From positions 1 to 62,314 of the forward strand of contig DCIM01000021.1 of assembly GCA_002316005.1 (NCBI GenBank): a DNA stretch of 62,314 nucleotides, written 5' to 3'. Of the stretch, positions 15,683-25,299 are shown one piece after another. The notes beneath the pieces are model-generated. The model had not been told where the DNA came from, ran no database searches, and saw only the letters and a program-made list of their open reading frames with translations. Both the position numbers and the translations under genes were made by a program. The stretch comes from Prevotellaceae bacterium UBA1726 (lineage in GTDB: Bacteria > Bacteroidota > Bacteroidia > Bacteroidales > Bacteroidaceae). Numbering within the stretch: the stretch's first letter is position 1; the number at the start of each line of letters is the position of its first letter.

Positions 15683-17668
15683 CTAATAGTTATTTATCGA
15701 AAGTCCTGGCCACTCATCTGTACGGAATGGCGATGCCGGAAGATCAGCTTCATTATAGAGGTTGCAATATGGATTGTTGGCCCAACCATAGCGTACGGCA
15801 ACAGGGAAAGGAACATCCTCGCTGCTCACGATGATGCTTCTTCCATCTGGCGCAACCTCTGCCTTTGCCCAATGGAACTTGCGGTCAGGGCCTGCAATAG
15901 TAAAACCTTTAAGTTCTGAGTCGCCACGACCAGCCTTCATTCCTCTGCCATGGGCAAAGAACAAACGAAGATGGTCGCCTTCCTGCTGATATCCACGATA
16001 CAAAGGTCCACTGAATTCAACTCGTTCGCCATATGCCTTTGCTCGTGCAACAAGACTCAAACGGCGACCCAGTTCTTGTTTGTCCTTTGGGTGGATATCC
16101 TTTTCCTCACCAATGTCTATGGCAGTAGCAAGACCACAACCTGCCACTTGTGAAGCTACCTTCGATTGTGCCTCACGCAACTCTGCCCAAGTTGATTCCT
16201 CTGCAGGATCGGTTTGTGGAGTCATGTGGTTGGCCAACTGAACAATATAGAATGGGAAATCGCGACCGAAATCTGAACGCCAATTATTGATGAGCAACGG
16301 AAGGAGTTCGCGATACTGATATGCTCTTCCCACGCTCGACTCTCCCTGATACCACAAAGCACCATTAATAGCATAAGGCACAAGAGGGGCAATCATTCCG
16401 TTATAGAGGGCTGATGGTACATTTGTGTCGCGATTGAGGTTGGTAGGATAGAAAGGAAGGTCCTTCTCGTCAATTGTAGCGATAAACTTCCAATCACCAG
16501 TTACTGGCACACTCTCGCCGCCACATTCTATACGAGCATCTGTGCTGTAGAATCCGCCAAGACCACCTGTATCATGAATACGCACAGCAATCTCCAACTC
16601 ACCACCTTTCACTAAAGTTCCAGGAATGGCATACTCCCTGTTGAAAGCAACACCCATGTGCTGACCGACAAGATGCCCTGCCACATAAGTCATGTCGTCA
16701 TCGTCAACTGCACCAAGGCACAATTTGCAGTCCTTGCCCGCCCACGACTGAGGGATATTCACCGTACGGCGATACCACACAATTCCGTCGTAAGCACCAT
16801 ATTTGTCTTTCAACTGATCTTCGAAAAGACCTGGGAACTTTATGTCATACCATTTCTCAGGCTTTGCAAAGTCATGTGTATAGACGATTCGTCCGTCCTT
16901 GGAATTTCCGTCCATCTCCTCCACTTTTATATTCCAAGCCTGCAAATCCTCCACATATCGCTTCTCGCGAGCCAATGAGTCTGCTGGCATTCCAGCTACC
17001 ATCTCAATAGATTTGTCGAAATAAGGCATCTTCTTGAGCGAATTTGCACTAATCCATGGTTCGGCGAATGTAGAACCCAGACACGACTGAATGACTCCTA
17101 TTGGTACATTCAAATCCTTCTGCAACTCGCGTGCAAAGAGATAGCCCATTGCAGAGAAATCACCAACAGTGCTTGACGAACTAACCTCCCAGCTATTGTT
17201 CTTTGCGTGGAGGGTTGTCTGTGGAGTTGCTGCTGTAGTTGTCTGAACATGAAGAATTCGGATATTCGGATAGTTGTCTGCATCCTTGATTTCTTCTTTT
17301 GCATTCTTGATGCTGTACATCTCCATCTGGGCATTCGATTGTCCACCCACAAGCCACACTTCACCCACCATGACATTCTTCAAGGTCAGTTTCTTTCCAT
17401 CGTTGAAAGTCATAGTAAATGGGCCACCAGCATTTGGAGTTTCCACATCAAAACGGAATTCTCCTTTCTCATTAGCAGTTGCCTGATAGATTTTTCCATC
17501 CCACGAAGTCGCGAGACTAACTTTCTTATTCGATTTTGTTGAACCCCAGATAGGTGCTGTCGTCTTCTGCTGCAACACCATATTGTCAGAGAACAACGGT
17601 TGCAGCTTCACTTGTGCTTGTGCACTCATAGACAGCCCTAAAAGCAGTGTCAAAAGTAATTTCTTCAT
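15683..17668 (-). CDS. Secreted sialate O-acetylesterase (SGNH/SASA type)
   Basis: 661 residues from the ATG that begins the signal peptide 'MKKLLLTLLLGLSMSAQAQ'; a longer frame upstream is rejected because it would place the promoter inside the gene. The family blocks are visible: 'VGGQSNAQMEM' (nucleophile Ser of block I), 'GVIQSCLGSTFAEPWI', and 'GALWYQGESSVGRAYQYRELLPLLI'. The final His block is 'EKDIHPKDKQELGRRL'. These enzymes remove O-acetyl groups from sialic acid or other acetylated sugars so that further glycosidases can act. Periplasmic or surface location is inferred from the signal peptide. No sialidase lies in the window, so acetylated plant sugars remain possible substrates. 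Confidence 0.92.
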   Translation of the reverse strand: MKKLLLTLLLGLSMSAQAQVKLQPLFSDNMVLQQKTTAPIWGSTKSNKKVSLATSWDGKIYQATANEKGEFRFDVETPNAGGPFTMTFNDGKKLTLKNVMVGEVWLVGGQSNAQMEMYSIKNAKEEIKDADNYPNIRILHVQTTTAATPQTTLHAKNNSWEVSSSSTVGDFSAMGYLFARELQKDLNVPIGVIQSCLGSTFAEPWISANSLKKMPYFDKSIEMVAGMPADSLAREKRYVEDLQAWNIKVEEMDGNSKDGRIVYTHDFAKPEKWYDIKFPGLFEDQLKDKYGAYDGIVWYRRTVNIPQSWAGKDCKLCLGAVDDDDMTYVAGHLVGQHMGVAFNREYAIPGTLVKGGELEIAVRIHDTGGLGGFYSTDARIECGGESVPVTGDWKFIATIDEKDLPFYPTNLNRDTNVPSALYNGMIAPLVPYAINGALWYQGESSVGRAYQYRELLPLLINNWRSDFGRDFPFYIVQLANHMTPQTDPAEESTWAELREAQSKVASQVAGCGLATAIDIGEEKDIHPKDKQELGRRLSLVARAKAYGERVEFSGPLYRGYQQEGDHLRLFFAHGRGMKAGRGDSELKGFTIAGPDRKFHWAKAEVAPDGRSIIVSSEDVPFPVAVRYGWANNPYCNLYNEADLPASPFRTDEWPGLSINNY

Positions 17669-17701
17669 CTTTAGTTTTGGTTTGTGTTTTATTTCTGCAT
17701 A

Positions 17702-17731
17702 CAAAGTTACAAAAAGCGAGCGAAATAACAA
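17702..17731 (-). promoter_or_regulatory. Promoter for the sialate O-acetylesterase gene
   Basis: On the minus strand TTG (17729-17731), 19 bp, TAACTTTG (17702-17709), 34 bp before the chosen ATG. Its position supports the shorter start. Confidence 0.6.
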
Positions 17732-18138
17732 AGAAAATAAAATTTTATTTGTATTTCCGAGCGTTAGTAATTACTCTTAGAAACTGAATCAATCAGACAC
17801 AAACGCGGAATAATTTTGACAAAACAAACATCTAAAAATCATACCTATGAAATATTAAGAACTAAACGGCGTTTTTTGCCGCATATTCCACTGAAATGAG
17901 GCGGTCATTCCACTGAAATGAAATCATCAAAAGGGTGGTTTCTCAAACGCCCTGAAAACCAACAAGTTACAAGCGCCATTTAACGAGCAAAAGCACTTCC
18001 ACCTGAAGCGACACCCTTTTGAAATATTTTTACCTACAGAAAGCAAAAAGAGGTGAACCCCACAAACGAGATTCACCTCTTAATATTATCTACCTATCTC
18101 CTACTCTCTCCCCTCGGGGAGAGACGGAGAGGGGGCTT
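17732..18138. other. 407-bp gene-free spacer with repeat remnants
   Basis: I see no gene here. It contains two exact direct copies of ATTCCACTGAAATGA (17885-17899 and 17907-17921, 22 bp apart). An 11-bp perfect inverted repeat TCAAAAGGGTG / CACCCTTTTGA (17927-17937 and 18012-18022) encloses 74 bp. A terminator and the CTCTCCCC-tc-GGGGAGAG hairpin (18106-18123) follow. The direct repeats resemble the multiple end repeats of IS21-type elements, so a relic of an insertion sequence end is possible. Confidence 0.5.
18044..18081 (-). terminator. Terminator after the 1611-residue surface protein gene
   Basis: Perfect 10-bp stem (AAGAGGTGAA with TTCACCTCTT, 18072-18081 and 18048-18057) followed on the minus strand by TTTTTGC. 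It lies about 60 bp past the stop. Confidence 0.75.
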
Positions 18139-21100
18139 TTACTTATTGTAATACTTCTTACCGTTCTTGATAAGGATACCCTTTGTAGAAGCCTTAACAC
18201 GCTGACCAGCGAGGTTGTATGTAGCCTCTGAGTCAGAATCAGCATTTACATTCTTGATGCCTGTAATTGCCTTCCAAGCTTCTGCATATTCCTTAGCACC
18301 TTCGAACCACTCGATGTCTACATACTTAGGATCGCCATCGTCGAACCAACCGTAGAGAGTTACATAACCATACTCTGGATCTGCATTTGCATAACAATAG
18401 CCGAGAGAGAGATACTGAGAATAAGAAGAACCGAAGTCGAAGTACTGCCAACTTGGCTGTGCCTCACCATTGTAGAGAATTGCATCAACACCATCTTCCT
18501 CGTTTGCAGTTACTGTAATCACATTGTGATAGCCGTAGCTGTCCTGAGAAATCTCGATTACATTAGAACCGACAGTACCAGTTACTGTTACCTCCTGAGC
18601 ACAAGCGTCAGTCCAGAAGATGTCTGTACCCCAACTCTCGATTGGCATTACATAACCAGTCTTTGTCCATGTCTCAGCAGGAGCCTCGATTGTGTAAACG
18701 AAGGTTGTTGCAGGACTGTTCTCATAGTAGTTGCCTACATAGAATGTCTGATAAGGGATATTCAATGTGTAAGTGCCTGGAGCAGTGATTGGCTCATCGA
18801 TTGTGAGGGTTACACCTGTTGGATCTGCCCACCAGTCAGACTCGTCAATGATAATGTGCTCATTGAGATACTCCTGATCGAATGTAGCAATTACATTACC
18901 GTCAGCATCAGTAAGAGTGATGTCGCAACCATCCTGATAAGAAGGTGTACAGCACTCGTCACCATTGTATGTAAGAGTGATTGTAGAGAGTGACTCAACA
19001 ACACCAGCAGCTGGGTCAGCAGCAAGACCTGCAGGCTCACCAGCAATCTCGAATGTAGAGATTACAACTGGGTTCTCGTTAGCACCAGCGAGTGTGAATG
19101 TACCAGCTGGAACATAAACCTCGTATGTACCTACCTCTGTGAATGGTTCCTCGAACTCATAGTAGTATGTTGTTACAGCACTACCACCGAAGATATCATC
19201 GTCATCATCACCGTCGAACCAGCCAGCCTCAACAGCTACAAGCTCACTTGCAGGGATAGAAGCAATCTGCTCCTTGTTGCGCATAACGAGAATCTCGTTA
19301 TTTCCACCTGTCATCTCAAGACCTTCTGCACATGAGAAGTAAACAACATCAAGCTGCTCAACCTTTGCACCGTTTGCAGGCTCGATTGAGAGAACTGGAT
19401 CACCAAGCTTGAATGAGAATGTGAACTGAGGATCATCGTCTGGATCGTTGTATTCAAGTTCCTCGCCTGTTGCCTCGTCCTTAACCTTCCAGAGGTGGAG
19501 AGTTACGGTTGAACCGAACTTAGAAACATACTCCTCGATTGTAGAAACACCATACCAATCTGCGATAGACTCTGTGTCAAGCTTAGCGTGAATCTCTGTC
19601 TTATCCTCGCTCATTGAGAAGAATGCACCATCACCATCGCTGAATGGGTTGAGACCTACAGAGATGTCTGACATGTAAACAGTGTACTTAACAGGAGCAG
19701 AGAACTTAACAACATACTCTGTCTCAAGGTCAACTGTTGAACCTTCAACTGGAGTTACGCTTACGAATGTTGCAGGCTCAGAAGAACCACCAACAGTGAA
19801 TGGAAGCTTACCACCAGCATACTCCTCAGTAGTTGTTGACATGATAGTTGCTGCAGGAACATCAAGTACATATTCGCCATTAGCAAGTTCTGTAGCGAAC
19901 TCTACATTGATTACATCCCATGCCTCGTCAGAGAGTGTGAGAGTTGCAGTTGTAACCTCAGCACCTTCAGCGTCGAGTACTGTTGCTGTGCCTTCTGTAG
20001 CATAGTCAACGAAGTCAACATTAGAAGTGAACTTGATTGTACCACCAGTTGCTGTGAGCTCGTACGAATCAACAGTGAACTCAGCACCGAGTTCGAAGTT
20101 AGCCTCGTATGGATTCTCAACACCTGTCAACTGAACGAATACAGTTACCTGACCAGCCTCAACCTGAGCCTTGATGTCAGCAACATTGAGATATACAGAG
20201 TTACCATCCTGGATAGAAATCTTTTCAGCGTCAATCATTACAGGCTCATTCTCGCCCCACTGGATAGCAGCTGCATCAACAGAAGTAATCTCCTGGTCGA
20301 ACATGAAGATGATGTTGTCAGGAATCTCTGTCACCTTAGTGTTAGTCTGTGGATATGTCTGCTGGAGAACAGGATCAGCACTTGCTGCAGCCTGATACAT
20401 GAATGAAGTCTTAGGAAGGAACGATGCATTTGCACCGCGTGAGCAGTAGCTAATCAAATCATCTACATTCTCACCTACCCAAGATGTAGTTACCCAGTTA
20501 CCAGCCACTGCAACATAGCTTGTGATAACAAGGTTTCCGCCATTGTACTCATAAGGCTCAGAAAGAGGGATTGTCATTGAAGTGCCATCGAATGTAACAG
20601 GACCCTCGTAGATGAGTGTACCCTTATCTTCTGGAATCTCGTGAATGGCAGTAGCCTCTGTCTGACCAATATAGAACTGGAATGTAGCTGAAAGAGCAGT
20701 TGTAGCCTCTGATAGCTCATACTTCAAAGAAGTAATCTTCTTGCCCTTGAGTTCCTCAAGGAGGCTCTCATTGTATACTGTAGAAGAAGCAACGCCCTGT
20801 GCATCAGCATAGTAACCATAGATTGGGAAATAACCATTTGTAGCTGTGCCATCACCAACAGTTACTGAGTAAGGCTTAACATAACCACAGATACACTTAC
20901 GGTCAGCACCAAACTCATGAGCAGCATAGTCGCTGATTTCATTACAGTTTTCAACTGCTGTACAAGCGTGCCAGTGACCATTGTCATTGTATGTCCACTC
21001 TGTTGAATATGAATGCTCGTGGAAAGTAGTAAGGTTACCAGAGATTGTCATTGTTACATCCTCTGTCTGGTAGTTATTTACCATGAGGTAGTTCATACCC

Positions 21101-22974
21101 TCCTTAGTGTAAGGTGTTGAAGTATTCTCATAGAAGCTTACAGTATAGCTACCATAATTTCCAAGAGCCTCTGCCTCACTATCCCACTTTGTAACGTTGA
21201 TTGAAGAGTTTGTTGTTGTAAGAGTGATTGCTGAATAATCCGTCTTTGTAGCTTCGAACTTGTAGTACTTAACTGTACCAGCAGGAACTACGAACTCGTC
21301 GCCATTGTAGAGCATGATAGCATACTTTGCAGACTCACCTTCCTCTGGAACATAAGGCTCGAACTTAATCTGGCAGCCTTCAGAAGCTGCATTCAATTTA
21401 GCACCTACCAATACCTTATCGCCAGCAACAACATCAATAATACGGTTATAAACATTGTTATTGTCAAGATAACCCTGATAATTATCATTCAGGAAGTATC
21501 TGATTGTGTTGTTCCAGTCGTAAGGAACATTACATGATACCTTCAACGAACCATCCTCAGTTGCTGTGTACTGAACCCAGATTTCTGTTGTGTTAGCATC
21601 GAATGTGTAAGTACCATCAACAATAAGTGGATTGCTCTGTGTAGAACCTACAGGGAGCTGACCTTCAACAAAGTTGAATGTATCGCCATCCTTACCACCC
21701 TTAACTACGAATACGAATGTTGAACTGTAGTCATAATTGTAGAGGAACTTATTGCCATCAACAGCAGCAATACCATAGAAGTAACTGTTTGGTGAAACGC
21801 TCAAACCTTCACCAAGTTCAAAGGCAATAGTCTCACCACCTGTGAAGGTGTATGAGTAGTAACGGTCGCCATCACCATTGATTGTGTAAGTCTTGCCAAG
21901 TTCAAGTTCAATAGGGTTTGTAGCAACCTCACCCGGAGTGTAATCACTTACAGTGAACTGAACAGAAATCTCTGATGTACCATTGTTTGTTACGCAGATT
22001 ACATGGTCACCATCATTGTAATTTGTACCGATAGAGAACTCATTTGAACCTGTGTAAGAGCCCAACTGTGAGTAATACTGGGTAGTTCCGTAAGAATAAT
22101 AGTTGTAACCATATACCAATGAAGCATTTTCATCAGTTACAACAGAAAGTTTCTTGTAAGAACCGGCTGCCAAAGTAGCAACCTTGTACCAAACAGAAGC
22201 ACCAGCAGCAACAGTTGCTGTGTAAGGAGATGCTGTAGCATCAATTGGCTTAGAACAAACCTCACCTTCCTCATATTCTCTTACCGAACCGCTGAGGGTG
22301 TTGCCCATTGGGCTGCTTACCTTTGTTGCAGCGATGTAGTAAGTCTGATTAGCTTTAGCTGCGAAAGAAACTGTGTTTCCTTCAGCTGAAGCAGAAGTTG
22401 TGTCGTAACCATAAGTCAGATAGTAGTTGGCATTGTACTTTGAATCAAACACCTTGATTCCTGTAACAATACCATTTGCACCAGAAACGGTTGCTTCACC
22501 TGCAATTGTTGGAGTGAAAACAGCCCATACTGTACGAGCATCACTACCCATGTCAACAGAAGCCGACGAGATGTCGAAAGGCTGCTCGAAATCACCATCC
22601 TTTACTACATAAGGAAGTGTGATTGTCACATTGTCACCTACATACATGTACAGGTCGAGGATGTAGGTTGTACCTTCTGTTACATCAATCTTCTGAACAT
22701 ACTTGTACTCAGTGCTGTCGTAGTGGCCATAAGCATTGTCATAAGATGCTTCTGCATCTACACCGACATCGAACATGCTACCACCCGAGAACTTCAGTGT
22801 ACCTGTAAGCCCACAAGAATAGGTAAAATAATAGTGCGACCAACTACCACTACCTGGCATGGTAAAGGTCTGGCTCTCGGAAAGCACAGCAGGGTCATCC
22901 TGTGTACCGCTTCCCTGAGCGTAACTCATAACACTGACGAACAGCGCCATGAGAAAAAGTAGATACTTCTTCAT
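18139..22974 (-). CDS. Very large secreted Ig-like surface protein with C-terminal sorting-type tail
   Basis: 1611 residues. The signal peptide is 'MKKYLLFLMALFVSVMSYAQ'. The body is built of beta-rich modules of about 100-150 residues. The first third repeats a 'FT..GGS/YYF/YTFTGGETI' type; the last third holds Ig-like units of the form 'VTPVEGSTVDLETEYVVKFSAPV' and 'DPAAGVVESLSTITLTYNG'. A cysteine/histidine-rich insert lies at about 649-705 ('GHWHACTAVENC' ... 'CICGY'). The end 'YNLAGQRVKASTKGILIKNG' plus 'KKYYNK' is a C-terminal module common in Prevotella secreted proteins. A role in adhesion or as a surface layer is inferred; no enzyme domain is visible. Acidic and Thr/Tyr-rich composition fits a surface protein. 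Confidence 0.85.
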   Translation of the reverse strand: MKKYLLFLMALFVSVMSYAQGSGTQDDPAVLSESQTFTMPGSGSWSHYYFTYSCGLTGTLKFSGGSMFDVGVDAEASYDNAYGHYDSTEYKYVQKIDVTEGTTYILDLYMYVGDNVTITLPYVVKDGDFEQPFDISSASVDMGSDARTVWAVFTPTIAGEATVSGANGIVTGIKVFDSKYNANYYLTYGYDTTSASAEGNTVSFAAKANQTYYIAATKVSSPMGNTLSGSVREYEEGEVCSKPIDATASPYTATVAAGASVWYKVATLAAGSYKKLSVVTDENASLVYGYNYYSYGTTQYYSQLGSYTGSNEFSIGTNYNDGDHVICVTNNGTSEISVQFTVSDYTPGEVATNPIELELGKTYTINGDGDRYYSYTFTGGETIAFELGEGLSVSPNSYFYGIAAVDGNKFLYNYDYSSTFVFVVKGGKDGDTFNFVEGQLPVGSTQSNPLIVDGTYTFDANTTEIWVQYTATEDGSLKVSCNVPYDWNNTIRYFLNDNYQGYLDNNNVYNRIIDVVAGDKVLVGAKLNAASEGCQIKFEPYVPEEGESAKYAIMLYNGDEFVVPAGTVKYYKFEATKTDYSAITLTTTNSSINVTKWDSEAEALGNYGSYTVSFYENTSTPYTKEGMNYLMVNNYQTEDVTMTISGNLTTFHEHSYSTEWTYNDNGHWHACTAVENCNEISDYAAHEFGADRKCICGYVKPYSVTVGDGTATNGYFPIYGYYADAQGVASSTVYNESLLEELKGKKITSLKYELSEATTALSATFQFYIGQTEATAIHEIPEDKGTLIYEGPVTFDGTSMTIPLSEPYEYNGGNLVITSYVAVAGNWVTTSWVGENVDDLISYCSRGANASFLPKTSFMYQAAASADPVLQQTYPQTNTKVTEIPDNIIFMFDQEITSVDAAAIQWGENEPVMIDAEKISIQDGNSVYLNVADIKAQVEAGQVTVFVQLTGVENPYEANFELGAEFTVDSYELTATGGTIKFTSNVDFVDYATEGTATVLDAEGAEVTTATLTLSDEAWDVINVEFATELANGEYVLDVPAATIMSTTTEEYAGGKLPFTVGGSSEPATFVSVTPVEGSTVDLETEYVVKFSAPVKYTVYMSDISVGLNPFSDGDGAFFSMSEDKTEIHAKLDTESIADWYGVSTIEEYVSKFGSTVTLHLWKVKDEATGEELEYNDPDDDPQFTFSFKLGDPVLSIEPANGAKVEQLDVVYFSCAEGLEMTGGNNEILVMRNKEQIASIPASELVAVEAGWFDGDDDDDIFGGSAVTTYYYEFEEPFTEVGTYEVYVPAGTFTLAGANENPVVISTFEIAGEPAGLAADPAAGVVESLSTITLTYNGDECCTPSYQDGCDITLTDADGNVIATFDQEYLNEHIIIDESDWWADPTGVTLTIDEPITAPGTYTLNIPYQTFYVGNYYENSPATTFVYTIEAPAETWTKTGYVMPIESWGTDIFWTDACAQEVTVTGTVGSNVIEISQDSYGYHNVITVTANEEDGVDAILYNGEAQPSWQYFDFGSSYSQYLSLGYCYANADPEYGYVTLYGWFDDGDPKYVDIEWFEGAKEYAEAWKAITGIKNVNADSDSEATYNLAGQRVKASTKGILIKNGKKYYNK

Positions 22975-23103
22975 AAGTCTCTCTTTTTTTGATTAATTGT
23001 TAATAAATAAATGAATAATAAAATATATTTCTCTGTCATGCAAGGCGTACTCTCTTCCGAGGGCATACCTTATTTATATACGCGCATATATGCGTGCGTA
23101 AGA

Positions 23104-25194
23104 TTAGAAGGTGACCTTCACCGACTGCTGACCAACCTTCACGATGTATGAACCGTGCATTGGAACAGCGATGTCCTGCGACTGGGCTCCTGTTTTGTTG
23201 CTATACACAAGGCGACCGGCAAGGTCATATACCTCAACAGGCTCTTTGTTGACATTGTTCACCTTGATACCGTCTGCAGCAAACTGAACTGTTGCCTTCT
23301 TGAGCGAGAACGACTTGATTTCATCGGCCACGCCTACCTTCTGGAGTGTCGAGAACTGGCCCTCTACAGCACCGAACTGCTCGTCTGTCTTATATGCTGC
23401 AACCTTGTGATAGATTTCGCTATTGTCGAAGCGTGCTGGAATCTCCACATCAATAGACTGTCCTTCATGCCAGTGTGCATAGAGGAATGGTTCGCGGAAT
23501 GTCTCGCCTACCTCGTAGTTCTGGGTTATCTTCAAGTCGTCAACATAGAGGTTGTCTGGACTCCACACTGCATAAATGCCAAGAACTGAACGCTCTGTGC
23601 CTGAAGTGAACTGTGCTGTGCAGGTCTGCCACTCGTCCTTGAGTTTCTTGTTTGCGGCATAGACGAGTTCGCTCTGAATGTAGTCGCCATGCACCTCATC
23701 ATAGTTGAAGAGGGCAAGGGCACACTGGGTGTAAGACTCATAGTAGGAGTTGTACTCGCCATAGAGTTTCACACTTACATCAAACTTTCCATTATTCTTT
23801 GAGAGGTCAAGGTCTGGCGAGATGAGTCCTGCATCGCCTGCCTCTGCCTGAACATACCACCATGCATCAAGTGCAAGATAGTCGGTATATGGTGCAGCGT
23901 GTGTTGCCTTCCAACCGCCTTGCTTGAATTCCTTCAGGTAGTATGTGTCGTACGACTGATATGAAGGTGCTTCAATTGTCCAACCTGTAGGATTGCCGTC
24001 TGCATCTGTTATTCCATCGAAGTTCTCGTCGGTGACTGCAAACTTGCCTGCTGTGCTTACCACTCTGTCGCCATAAGCGAAATAGTTGTAGCGTTCGGCT
24101 GTAGGAACGGCATTCCACTTTGCTGTGTAGGTGTTGCCTTCAAGGTTTGCTACATCCTCAAGGACTGGGGCCTCAAGGTCGAACACAAGACTTGGGGCTG
24201 ATGCCATCGACTTACGCTCGCCTTTGTAGGCATAGGCATTGCAATAGTATGCCTGACCTGAAACGGCATCTGCCACATGATAGGTTGGTTCGTCGTTTAT
24301 CTCGTCCTCATGGAGATAGGTCACCTCTCCTGTTTCGTTGTTATATGTGTAAACATCGAACGAATAGGCATCTGCACCATTTACTTTTGTACAGTTGACA
24401 TCAAAGTTTGTACCCTTGTAGTTGCTGTGAGGGAGCATCTGTGGGGCATCAACATACTGGTTAATTGTGAACACCTGTATATTGTCGAAATAGATGTCGA
24501 TGTAATAGTTCACAATATTGAAGAGTGTTGTAGGACCGCCATTATAGAAATAAATGGTATATGTCTGCCACTCATCCGTTACGGTTGGCATCAGCACCGA
24601 ACCGAGAATATCCCACGATGGTCCCATATTGTTTGTCTCGCCGGCCTCTACATAGAGCATATCGCTCGACTCGCCTTGTGCACAACGTGCATCAAACTGA
24701 ATCCATGCAATACTGCCATTGCTTGTCACATCAAGACAAGGGGTGTTGAGGTGGGCATACTGGTCGTATGAGGCATAAAGGCATACCGTGCCTCCTGCCG
24801 GATAGGCTGAATAGGAACCCCAGTTCGGGAGTGTTGTGTATGCGGGATTGGTATTCCACCAAGGATACTCGTATTCTTCAAGAAGAATGTCGGTCTTCAG
24901 GTCTGGCTTTCCGTACGAGCCTGTGGTCATCTTCGAGAAATCCTCGTTCATCACCACATAGCGTGTACCGTAGTCTTCGGGGGTCACTCGCTTCGGGCCA
25001 TTTGCCTTTGGTGCTACAGTGACATTGAACAAGTCTTTTCCCTTGGCAACAGCATCCTTCTGAGCAGCAATAATGCCTCTATCCGATTTGTTCATCGCAA
25101 CAGCATCTCTTGTTCTCAGTTGGGCATTGGCATTGAGCGAAAATGCAAATAGCATTGTCACTGCTGCCAGTGTTGTGGTAAAAATCTTCATCAT
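23104..25194 (-). CDS. Secreted choice-of-anchor-J/Fn3 protein with type A-like C-terminal sorting domain
   Basis: About 696 residues from 'MMKIFTTTLAAVTMLFAFSLNANAQ', the start that gives a good signal peptide. Two jellyroll 'choice-of-anchor' modules are visible, with 'WWNTNPAYTTLPNWGSYSAY...' and 'GWTIEAPSYQSYDTYYLKEF...LISPDLDLS'. They are separated by Fn3-like stretches ('YTAKWNAVPTAERYNYFAY'). The last about 75 residues, ending 'VEVYDLAGRLVYSNKTG' and 'HGSYIVKVGQQSVKVTF', fit the type A sorting domain of the type IX secretion system. No catalytic motif is seen. The three genes from 18.1 to 27.3 kb run in the same direction but their spacers suggest separate transcripts. Confidence 0.82.
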   Translation of the reverse strand: MMKIFTTTLAAVTMLFAFSLNANAQLRTRDAVAMNKSDRGIIAAQKDAVAKGKDLFNVTVAPKANGPKRVTPEDYGTRYVVMNEDFSKMTTGSYGKPDLKTDILLEEYEYPWWNTNPAYTTLPNWGSYSAYPAGGTVCLYASYDQYAHLNTPCLDVTSNGSIAWIQFDARCAQGESSDMLYVEAGETNNMGPSWDILGSVLMPTVTDEWQTYTIYFYNGGPTTLFNIVNYYIDIYFDNIQVFTINQYVDAPQMLPHSNYKGTNFDVNCTKVNGADAYSFDVYTYNNETGEVTYLHEDEINDEPTYHVADAVSGQAYYCNAYAYKGERKSMASAPSLVFDLEAPVLEDVANLEGNTYTAKWNAVPTAERYNYFAYGDRVVSTAGKFAVTDENFDGITDADGNPTGWTIEAPSYQSYDTYYLKEFKQGGWKATHAAPYTDYLALDAWWYVQAEAGDAGLISPDLDLSKNNGKFDVSVKLYGEYNSYYESYTQCALALFNYDEVHGDYIQSELVYAANKKLKDEWQTCTAQFTSGTERSVLGIYAVWSPDNLYVDDLKITQNYEVGETFREPFLYAHWHEGQSIDVEIPARFDNSEIYHKVAAYKTDEQFGAVEGQFSTLQKVGVADEIKSFSLKKATVQFAADGIKVNNVNKEPVEVYDLAGRLVYSNKTGAQSQDIAVPMHGSYIVKVGQQSVKVTF

Positions 25195-25254
25195 TTGTAT
25201 GATAATTAATGTCTTTTCTCTCAAAAAAAATCTCTCTTCCTAAACAAAAAGCAA

Positions 25255-25290
25255 TCCCCGTCCTCTCTCAGCGCAGAGAGGGGACAGGGG
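25255..25290. repeat. Hairpin repeat after the Omp28-like paralog gene
   Basis: CCCCGTCCTCTCT and AGAGAGGGGACAGGGG face each other across 6 bp just past the stop at 25300. It belongs to the C-run/G-run hairpin family found after other genes in the window and may stop transcription on the minus strand. Confidence 0.5.
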
Positions 25291-25299
25291 AAAGCATTT

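Noticed and set aside
17669..17731. Upstream extension of the sialate esterase gene by 21 codons.
   Set aside because: It would run over the TAACTTTG promoter box and precede a perfect signal peptide; the ATG at 17668 is the better start.
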